Positions 7,131 to 12,069 of a stretch of DNA of 12,069 nucleotides are shown one piece after another (position 1 is the first letter of the stretch; each line of letters opens with the position of its first letter). Both the position numbers and the translations under genes were made by a program. Below the pieces are notes generated by a model. It saw only the letters and a program-made list of their open reading frames with translations. It was not told the DNA's origin and searched no databases. Location: positions 1 through 12,069 of the forward strand of contig URTU01000057.1 in assembly GCA_900550925.1 (NCBI GenBank), written 5' to 3'. The DNA comes from an uncultured Alistipes sp. GTDB taxonomy: Bacteria > Bacteroidota > Bacteroidia > Bacteroidales > Rikenellaceae.

Positions 7131-7138
7131 TATTTTTG
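7131..7138 (+). promoter_or_regulatory. Predicted -7 element of the alpha/beta hydrolase gene
   Basis: TATTTTTG matches TAnnTTTG and lies 62 bases before the ATG at 7201. Transcription would begin near 7144, leaving a leader of about 55 bases that holds a hairpin. The -33 element is not convincing. The remaining intergenic stretch up to 6993 shows short GGCC and CCGG inverted repeats but no open frame worth calling. Confidence 0.45.
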
Positions 7139-7151
7139 CAACGTGAAACTC

Positions 7152-7182
7152 CGGAGACTGGCCTGACTGGCCGACCTCTCCG
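7152..7182 (+). promoter_or_regulatory. Hairpin in the hydrolase mRNA leader
   Basis: CGGAGA at 7152-7157 pairs with TCTCCG at 7177-7182, and inside it GGCC at 7160-7163 pairs with GGCC at 7169-7172 around a 5-base loop. It sits between the -7 box and the start codon, ending 18 bases before the ATG. No T-run follows, so it is not a terminator. It may stabilise the message or affect initiation. Confidence 0.4.
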
Positions 7183-7200
7183 AAAAACGGTAAATTTTAT

Positions 7201-8220
7201 ATGAGAAGATTAATCGGTTATATTACGTTATTGATTTTTGCAACCATGAACACGACTATTGCACAAAACCGTGAACGGACCTTCGACCTGAGCGACGACG
7301 TGACGGTCGAGAAGGTGACCTACAAGAACCGGTACGGCATCGAGGTGTCGGCCGAGATGTATACATCCAAAACGCTCGACCGCTCGAAGCGCCATCCGGC
7401 AATCATCATCGGCACGCCTTACGGCGGCGTCAAGGAGCAGGGGGCAGGCATCTATGCCATGACGCTGGCCCGGCGGGGATTCGTAACGCTCGCATTCGAC
7501 GAGTCGTTCAATGGCGAGAGCGGCGGTGAACCGCGTCATGTCTCGTCGCCCGACATCTTTGTCGAGGATTTCAGTGCCGGTGTCGACTTCATCGGAACGC
7601 GGCCGTTCGTCGACCGCAACCGCATCGGGGTTATCGGCATCTGCGGCAGCGGCGGTTTTGCCGTTACGGCCGCCCAGGTCGACAAGCGTATCAAGGCCGT
7701 CGTGACGGCCAGCATGTACGACATGAGCCGCGTAAACCATTACGGCTGGGAAGACAGCATGTCGAAAGAGGAGTATGACAAGATGCTCGATCGGTTGGGC
7801 GAGCAGCGCTGGGAGGATTTCGAGAATGGCGAACCTCAGTACATCCCTTCGTTCCCCGAAGAGGTGACCGATTCAGTACCGGCCGGTCTCGATCCGATCA
7901 GTTCCGAGTTCTGGGAATATTACGCCATGGAGCGCGGTCACAATCCTCGTGCGCGGGGCGGTTTCACCACCACAAGCAACATGGCATTCATCAACTTCCC
8001 GCTGATGAACTATATCGAGACCATATCTCCGCGTCCGATCCTGTTCATCATCGGCGAGAATGCCCATTCGCGCTATTTCAGTGAGGATGCCTACCGCCGT
8101 GCCGCCGAACCCAAGGAGCTGTACATCGTACCCGGGGCCCGTCACATCGACCTCTACGACCGTACCGACATGATCCCGTTCGACAAGATCGAGAGCTTCT
8201 TCCGCGAGTATCTGAAATAA
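7201..8220 (+). CDS. Exported alpha/beta hydrolase, dienelactone-hydrolase/YcjY-like
   Basis: A 339-residue protein with a signal peptide at residues 1-21 (basic MRR, hydrophobic core, likely cut in TIA-Q), so it should act in the periplasm. The fold is an alpha/beta hydrolase: oxyanion-side GTPYGG at 71-76, strand GFVTLAFDESFNGESGG at 93-109, nucleophile elbow GICGSGG at 146-152, and a late HID with H315 as the probable catalytic histidine. The acid is probably E286 or D296. The nucleophile position G-x-Nuc-x appears to be C148, as in dienelactone hydrolases, rather than the serine of GxSxG; S150 is two residues later and is the alternative. The substrate is unknown; ester or peptide hydrolysis is only inferred. 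It is the sole gene on its strand here, with its own predicted promoter and terminator. Confidence 0.85.
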   Translation: MRRLIGYITLLIFATMNTTIAQNRERTFDLSDDVTVEKVTYKNRYGIEVSAEMYTSKTLDRSKRHPAIIIGTPYGGVKEQGAGIYAMTLARRGFVTLAFDESFNGESGGEPRHVSSPDIFVEDFSAGVDFIGTRPFVDRNRIGVIGICGSGGFAVTAAQVDKRIKAVVTASMYDMSRVNHYGWEDSMSKEEYDKMLDRLGEQRWEDFENGEPQYIPSFPEEVTDSVPAGLDPISSEFWEYYAMERGHNPRARGGFTTTSNMAFINFPLMNYIETISPRPILFIIGENAHSRYFSEDAYRRAAEPKELYIVPGARHIDLYDRTDMIPFDKIESFFREYLK

Positions 8221-8235
8221 TGGACTTCCGCGAGG

Positions 8236-8263
8236 GAGGGGATGGCCAACCGTCCCCTCTTTT
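8236..8263 (+). terminator. Intrinsic terminator of the hydrolase gene
   Basis: A 10-bp stem (8236-8245 with 8250-8259, one G-T pair) with a CCAA loop, rich in G-C pairs, followed by TTTT at 8260-8263. It begins 16 bases after the hydrolase stop. The T-run is short but the stem is strong. Confidence 0.7.
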
Positions 8264-8295
8264 GCTGCTCTCCGGCAATGGTGCGGCGGTTTTTT

Positions 8296-8322
8296 CCTCC
8301 CGGCGAATCGTTTAACCGGAGG
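8296..8322. repeat. Imperfect inverted repeat in convergent gap
   Basis: CCTCC-C-GG (8296-8303, one bulged C) can pair with CCGGAGG (8316-8322) around a 12-base loop. No T-run follows on either strand. It lies between two stronger hairpins. A direct repeat TTTAACCG occurs at 8311-8318 less one base and again at 8326-8333, giving no clear function. Confidence 0.3.
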
Positions 8323-8352
8323 ACATTTAACCGCGCATCAGCACATAATCTG

Positions 8353-8387
8353 ACAGGCATCCCGTGGTATGGCGGGATGCCTGTTTT
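8353..8387 (+). terminator. Strong 12-bp hairpin, probable terminator between convergent genes
   Basis: ACAGGCATCCCG (8353-8364) and its exact reverse complement (8373-8384) form a perfect 12-bp stem with an 8-base loop, followed by TTTT at 8384-8387. The T-run is on the plus strand, so read-through from the hydrolase side would stop here before entering DUF3276 in antisense. It also lies 28 bases past the DUF3276 stop and may serve as its 3' end, although the minus-strand tail is not T-rich. Confidence 0.65.
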
Positions 8388-8412
8388 CGTGTCGGATGGG
8401 GGGAGTGCAGTT

Positions 8413-8766
8413 TCAGAGCCGCTCGAACTCCTCGTCGATCGACAGCTTCTCCTCCGCATGACGGCTTCCGGATTCTGCCCTTGCCGAAGCGAAAAATTCC
8501 GGTTTAGCCTTCTTGACATACTCGATGACCTCGCTCAGGCCGGCTTCGAACTTGTCGAAATCCTCCTTGTAGAGAAACATCTTGCTGCGGTCGTACGATA
8601 CGTGACCGTCGCTGTCGGTCTTTTTGCGGCTTTCGGTGATGGTGATGAAGTAATCGTCACCGCGCGTCGCCTTGACATCGAAAAAGTAGGTGCGACGACC
8701 TGCCTTGACTACTTTCGAAGCGATACTCTCTTCCGCTTCGTCTCTATTCCTCTGAGAATCGAACAT
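8413..8766 (-). CDS. DUF3276 family PUR-domain nucleic-acid-binding protein
   Basis: A 117-residue cytoplasmic protein with a single PUR-alpha-like domain at about residues 14-86. Landmarks are SKVVKAGRRTYFFDVKAT, then YFITITESRKK and MFLYKEDFDKF, the strand-strand-strand-helix repeat of the PUR family, followed by a charged, probably disordered tail. Family members bind single-stranded DNA or RNA; the best-known bacterial case is BpuR of Borrelia, which acts on nucleic acids as a regulator. The role here is unproved. The ATG at 8766 is chosen; an in-frame TTG at 8778 lies within a 12-base palindrome and adds only four residues. It lies 112 bases after the S41 gene and may be transcribed with it or from its own promoter. 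I find no TAnnTTTG box on this strand in that gap. Confidence 0.88.
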   Translation of the reverse strand: MFDSQRNRDEAEESIASKVVKAGRRTYFFDVKATRGDDYFITITESRKKTDSDGHVSYDRSKMFLYKEDFDKFEAGLSEVIEYVKKAKPEFFASARAESGSRHAEEKLSIDEEFERL

Positions 8767-8772
8767 GGTATC

Positions 8773-8784
8773 AATCAATTGATT
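8773..8784. promoter_or_regulatory. 12-bp perfect palindrome before the PUR-domain gene start
   Basis: AATCAATTGATT is self-complementary over all 12 bases and ends six bases before the ATG at 8766. Its place, where a ribosome would bind, makes it a candidate operator or translation-control site. Chance occurrence in AT-rich DNA is possible. Confidence 0.35.
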
Positions 8785-8836
8785 TTGTTAAGTCCGGTCC
8801 CGGCCTGTGCGTTGGCACCGACCCGGGCGGACGGTA

Positions 8837-8854
8837 TTTGTATAATTTGTATAA
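8837..8854. repeat. Tandem 9-bp direct repeat
   Basis: TTTGTATAA is repeated twice without a gap (8837-8845 and 8846-8854; TTATACAAA on the minus strand). It lies between the S41 stop (8879) and the PUR-domain gene, about 70-90 bases before that gene's ATG. It could be a regulator-binding site. Two copies only, so not a minisatellite. Confidence 0.4.
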
Positions 8855-8878
8855 TAAGATGAATTTTGTGCATCGTGT

Positions 8879-10450
8879 TTATTGTGAGACGGCTTCGACG
8901 GCACGTTTTACGGCTTCGCTGTCGGCGTTGACGATACGGAAGTAGGCGGTCGTATTCCACAGTCGCTGTGCGATGAGTGCCTTGATGATCATCTTGATAT
9001 CCGGCGCCGAGACTGCCAGCTGATCGGGCTTGGGCTCGATGCCGCGGCCGGCACCGAAAGAGGCCAGAGAGTCGAGCATGGCATCGTCGACTGAAAAGTC
9101 CGAAATATAACTCTCGACGTCGGGATACTGCTGCTCTAAACGCGTGCGGTTAGCGTCGAGGTAGTTGACCACGAACTCCGAAATGACATCCCGCCGGCTG
9201 AGTTCGGCCCAATATTCTGTATATCCGGTAGTGTCGGCCGGTACGATGATGTCGGGAGTGATTCCTCCGCCGCCGTATATTGTACGCCCCTTGACCAGGG
9301 TTTTGTATTTGGGAAGCGAATCCAGGGCTGCCGAATCGACCTTGATCTGCCCCGAAATACGCTTGATGAAGTCGGTATAATACTTCTCTCTATTTCCCTT
9401 CTCGAACGGACGTTGTATGACACGTCCGCTGGGGGTGTGGAACCTTGCCACGGTAATCCGTACCGCCGAGCCGTCGTTGAGCCGTACCTGACGCTGTACG
9501 AGCCCCTTGCCGAAGCTCTGGCGTCCGACGATCGTAGCCCGATCCCAGTCCTGAAGCGCTCCGGATACGATTTCGCTGGCCGAAGCCGAATTCTCGTCGA
9601 TCAGTACCGCCACCTTGCCGTTCAGGAAGGCACCGTCGTGAGTGGCATTGAAGACCTGAGGCTTGACTGCCCGGCCTTCGGTCGAAACGATGGCTGCCCC
9701 CTTGGGCAGGAAGAAGTTGGCCAGTTCGATCGCCTGGTCCATCAGGCCGCCGCTGTTGCTGCGCAGGTCGAGGATCATGGCTTTCATGTCGGGCAGCGAG
9801 ACTATCGCATCGTAGAATTCGCTCATGGTCGTATGGCCGAAGCGGTTGACCTTGACATATCCGATGCTGTCGTTGATCATGTAGGCGGCATCGATGGTGG
9901 TCATCGGTATCTGATTGCGTTCGATGGTGAACTGCAGGGGCTCCGTAATGCCGTGGCGCAACACCTCCAGATCGACTCTGGTGCCGGCGGGGCCGCGCAG
10001 GAGTTTCGGTACGCGGGCCTGCTTGACGCCTATTATGTTTTCGCCGTCGACCTTCACGATCCGGTCGTTGGGAAGCAGGCCGACCGAGGCGGCCGGGCCT
10101 CCCGCAATGGTATTCACCACGCGCAGGGTATCGTCCATGACCCGGAATTCGATGCCTATGCCGCTGAAACTGCCGTCGATACTCTCGTTTACGCTCTGCA
10201 TCTCCTCGGGATCAATATATACCGAATGCGGATCCAATTCGGAGAGCATCTCGACGATCGCACTCTCGACAATTTTGCTGTCGTCTATCTCATCTACATA
10301 ATTTTGTGACAGATAGCGGTATACCTGTAATAGTTTCTGCAACTGCTGGAAGGATTCGGCATCGCTTTTACCCTCCTTTGCGGCAGGACTCTGGGCCGAT
10401 ACTCCGACGCAAAGGAGCAGTCCAGCCATAACCAACGCTAATCTCTTCAT
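8879..10450 (-). CDS. S41 family carboxy-terminal processing peptidase
   Basis: A 523-residue exported serine protease (CTP/Prc family). The signal peptide is residues 1-19 (MKRLALVM and a hydrophobic core, cut after VSA). An N-terminal helical region is followed by a PDZ domain at about 85-165 (SGIGIEF, then GLLPNDRIVKVDG) and the S41 core with ILDLRSNSGGLMDQA near 226-240. The catalytic dyad is probably S290 (in ENSASASE) and K315 (in QSFGKG), 25 residues apart as in E. coli Prc, with Q319 as the supporting Gln. About 115 residues after the core carry no motif I recognise. It would cleave C-termini of envelope proteins, including cell-wall enzymes; substrates are unknown. The ATG at 10450 has GAGG seven bases upstream; an in-frame TTG at 10456 is too close to that site. 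It follows hisS after 205 bases. Confidence 0.92.
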   Translation of the reverse strand: MKRLALVMAGLLLCVGVSAQSPAAKEGKSDAESFQQLQKLLQVYRYLSQNYVDEIDDSKIVESAIVEMLSELDPHSVYIDPEEMQSVNESIDGSFSGIGIEFRVMDDTLRVVNTIAGGPAASVGLLPNDRIVKVDGENIIGVKQARVPKLLRGPAGTRVDLEVLRHGITEPLQFTIERNQIPMTTIDAAYMINDSIGYVKVNRFGHTTMSEFYDAIVSLPDMKAMILDLRSNSGGLMDQAIELANFFLPKGAAIVSTEGRAVKPQVFNATHDGAFLNGKVAVLIDENSASASEIVSGALQDWDRATIVGRQSFGKGLVQRQVRLNDGSAVRITVARFHTPSGRVIQRPFEKGNREKYYTDFIKRISGQIKVDSAALDSLPKYKTLVKGRTIYGGGGITPDIIVPADTTGYTEYWAELSRRDVISEFVVNYLDANRTRLEQQYPDVESYISDFSVDDAMLDSLASFGAGRGIEPKPDQLAVSAPDIKMIIKALIAQRLWNTTAYFRIVNADSEAVKRAVEAVSQ

Positions 10451-10502
10451 AAACAAACCTCGATTTGTTCTCTCTCACTCTATTTGTATGTTGCTGAGGC
10501 GC

Positions 10503-10534
10503 ATGCCGGTATTACGGTGCGTCGGACCCGGCAT
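10503..10534 (-). repeat. Inverted repeat in the S41 gene leader
   Basis: ATGCCGG at 10503-10509 and CCGGCAT at 10528-10534 can form a 7-bp stem with an 18-base loop, extendable by one pair past a bulge. It lies 53-84 bases before the S41 ATG, with no following T-run. The rest of this 205-base gap shows no TAnnTTTG promoter on the minus strand and no credible open frame. Confidence 0.3.
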
Positions 10535-10643
10535 CATATCTTCCTGAATAACCTGCCTCCATTTACTGCGGACATCCGTTTTCGGAGAGAGGTGCTTCGG
10601 TTCGACATCTCATGTTTGCATGCCGACCGCCTTGCAACAACAT

Positions 10644-10659
10644 GTAAACGGTCGTTTAC
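10644..10659 (-). repeat. Inverted repeat covering the hisS stop codon
   Basis: GTAAACG and CGTTTAC (7 bases each, 2-base centre) form a near-perfect 16-bp palindrome that includes the hisS TAA. A tight hairpin of six pairs is possible. No T-run follows, so a terminator role is doubtful. Confidence 0.35.
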
Positions 10660-12017
10660 TGCCGGATATTGTCAAGCAGCTCGCCGAATGGTACCGAAAT
10701 CTGCTCGCCGCTACGCATATCCTTGAGCGTTACCTTCCCGGCCGCGAGTTCGTCGCTGCCGACGATGGCCACGTACGGTATCTGGCGGCGGTTGGCATAC
10801 TCCATCTGTTTCTTGAACTTGACGCTGTCGGGATAGATCTCCGAGGCGATGCCGGCTCGACGCAGCATATCGAGCAGGCGCATCGATGCCAGCTGCTCCT
10901 GGCCGCCGAGGTTGACGAACATCACACGTGTAATCAAGTTTGTCTCCTCGGGGAAGAGGTTCAAGCCGCACATGACGTCGTAGATACGGTCGGCTCCGAA
11001 CGAGATGCCGACACCCGACATGTCGGGCATTCCGAATATTCCGGTAAGGTCGTCGTAACGGCCGCCGCCGCAGATGCTGCCGATGGCGAAGTCGCGGGCC
11101 TTGACCTCGAAGATGGCTCCGGTATAGTAGTTCAGGCCGCGGGCCAGCGACAGGTCGAGTTCCACGTCGAGCCCGATGCCGAGTTGAGATACGAATTCGA
11201 AGATGGTCCGCATCTCCTCTATACCGCGACGGCCAGTTTCGCTGCCGCCGATGATCTCCGACAGACGGTCGAGTTTGGACATGTTGTCGCCGTCGAGCTG
11301 GAGGATCGGACGCAGGAGCCCGATTGCCGTACGGTCGATGCCGCGCTCTTCGAGTTCCGCCTCGACGGCCTCGATGCCGATCTTCTCCATCTTGTCGATG
11401 GCCACCGTGATGTCGATCATCTTGTCGGCGTGACCGATCGTTTCGGCAATGCCGTAGAGGATCTTGCGGTTGTTCATCTTGAGAGTCACGCGTATTCCGA
11501 GTTTCTCGAAGACGCGCTCAACGATGCTCACCAGTTCGACTTCGGCCGTCAGGCTGCGGCTGCCGATAATGTCGACGTCGCACTGGTAGAATTCGCGGTA
11601 ACGGCCCTTCTGTGGGCGGTCGGCACGCCATACCGGCTGTACCTGATAGCGCTTGAACGGGAAGACGATATCGTTCTGGTGCTGCACCACGTAGCGTGCG
11701 AACGGGACCGTAAGGTCATAACGCAGCCCCTTTTCGCAGATCTTTGCGGCCAGGGCGCTCGAATTGTGCATCTCCTCGGCCGTAATGTCGGCGGCGCAGT
11801 CGCCCGAATTGAGAATCCGGAACAGCAGTTTGTCCCCCTCGTCGCCGTACTTGCCCAGCAGCGTGGAGAGGTTCTCCATGGCGGGCGTTTCGAGCGGCGA
11901 GAATCCGTAGGTGCGGAATACGCTCTTGACGGTATCGAAGATATATGTGCGGCGCATCATCTCGACAGGCGAGAAGTCGCGCGTCCCTTTTGGTATCGAA
12001 GGTTTCTGAACACTCAT
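10656..12017 (-). CDS. hisS: Histidyl-tRNA synthetase
   Basis: A 453-residue class II aminoacyl-tRNA synthetase that charges tRNA-His in the cytoplasm. It opens with PKGTRDFSP (9-17), the usual start of HisRS. Further landmarks are the RYDLTVPFARYV segment (99-110), motif 2 with RYQVQPVWRADRPQKGRYRE (123-142), the histidine-specific LARGLNYYTG (291-300), CGGGRYDDL (316-324), and motif 3 GVGISFGADR (335-344). The C-terminal anticodon-binding domain covers about 360-453. Length and motifs are all normal, with no truncation. The ATG at 12017 gives the expected N-terminus; no Shine-Dalgarno is visible, as is common in this phylum. A probable upstream gene ends 12 bases before it, so hisS may lie inside a longer operon continuing to the S41 and PUR-domain genes. 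No T-box or other leader is seen in the bases available. Confidence 0.97.
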   Translation of the reverse strand: MSVQKPSIPKGTRDFSPVEMMRRTYIFDTVKSVFRTYGFSPLETPAMENLSTLLGKYGDEGDKLLFRILNSGDCAADITAEEMHNSSALAAKICEKGLRYDLTVPFARYVVQHQNDIVFPFKRYQVQPVWRADRPQKGRYREFYQCDVDIIGSRSLTAEVELVSIVERVFEKLGIRVTLKMNNRKILYGIAETIGHADKMIDITVAIDKMEKIGIEAVEAELEERGIDRTAIGLLRPILQLDGDNMSKLDRLSEIIGGSETGRRGIEEMRTIFEFVSQLGIGLDVELDLSLARGLNYYTGAIFEVKARDFAIGSICGGGRYDDLTGIFGMPDMSGVGISFGADRIYDVMCGLNLFPEETNLITRVMFVNLGGQEQLASMRLLDMLRRAGIASEIYPDSVKFKKQMEYANRRQIPYVAIVGSDELAAGKVTLKDMRSGEQISVPFGELLDNIRQ

Positions 12018-12029
12018 GTTTATATGTTT

Positions 12030-12069
12030 TTATTCGTTGCGGGCGGCGGGGCTGTTGTCGGGCAATCCA
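12030..12069 (-). CDS. Possible 3' tail of an unidentified gene
   Basis: On the minus strand a frame open to the window edge reads GLPDNSPAARNE and ends in TAA at 12030-12032, twelve bases before the hisS ATG. GC-rich codons up to the stop and AT-rich bases after it resemble a gene end. Only twelve residues are visible, so no family can be named and it may be chance. Confidence 0.3.
   Translation of the reverse strand, partial: GLPDNSPAARNE

Noticed and set aside
8242..8862. A plus-strand open frame covering the convergent gap and the PUR-domain gene
   Set aside because: It runs through two terminator hairpins and is antisense to a recognisable DUF3276 protein.
9413..10309. A 298-codon plus-strand open frame opposite the S41 gene
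   Set aside because: Antisense to a well-supported peptidase, with no domain recognised.
10392..10450. Possible lipobox (LLLC) in the S41 signal peptide
   Set aside because: The cysteine is at residue 14, inside the hydrophobic core, followed by VGVSAQ, which gives a normal signal-peptidase I site; a lipoprotein is unlikely.
10484..10726. A short plus-strand open frame in the S41-hisS gap
   Set aside because: No promoter or ribosome site, rich in Arg/Ala/His, and it runs into the hisS 3' end in antisense.
1..12069. Search for tRNA, rRNA, CRISPR arrays, insertion sequences, phage or toxin-antitoxin genes
   Set aside because: No cloverleaf, spaced repeats, transposase motifs or terminal inverted repeats with target duplications were seen by eye; the gene content is housekeeping throughout.

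Overview
This window looks like a housekeeping segment of a chromosome from the Bacteroidota, most likely the Bacteroidales. Alistipes/Rikenellaceae is my best guess. Three things point there: GC-rich coding DNA alternating with AT-rich gaps, four good matches to the Bacteroidota -7 promoter element TAnnTTTG placed just upstream of genes, and start codons mostly lacking a strong Shine-Dalgarno sequence. The protein families fit too (DUF3276 PUR-domain protein, a long DnaE with lineage-specific insertions, S41 peptidase, DUF368). The genus is inferred from protein resemblance only.

Layout. Positions 1-4846, all minus strand: dnaE, then trxA, then an aldose 1-epimerase-family gene that runs off the left edge; probably one operon (gaps of 39 and 1 bases). 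Positions 4847-5025: divergent control region with back-to-back -7 boxes for dnaE (minus) and a small DUF2007 gene (plus, 5026-5268). Positions 5249-6945, minus: DUF368 (polyprenyl-phosphate translocase family) followed after 11 bases by aroE, whose 3' end overlaps the DUF2007 3' end by 20 bases. Positions 6946-7200: a second divergent control region. Positions 7201-8220, plus: an exported alpha/beta hydrolase with a probable cysteine nucleophile. Positions 8221-8412: convergent gap with three hairpins, at least one a good terminator. Positions 8413-12017, minus: hisS, an exported S41 carboxy-terminal processing peptidase, and a PUR-domain (DUF3276) nucleic-acid-binding protein. The last 40 bases may hold the 3' tail of another gene upstream of hisS.

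The genes serve core functions: replication (dnaE), redox (trxA), sugar metabolism (epimerase), aromatic biosynthesis (aroE), envelope lipid-carrier recycling (DUF368), translation (hisS) and envelope proteolysis (S41). I see no mobile element, CRISPR array, tRNA, rRNA or defence island. No gap between genes exceeds 300 bases. I found no convincing new multi-gene system. The points most worth a second look are the roughly 90-residue coiled-coil-like insertion inside a DnaE PHP domain that keeps all its expected metal ligands, the palindrome and tandem repeat just upstream of the PUR-domain gene, and the shared dnaE/DUF2007 control region.
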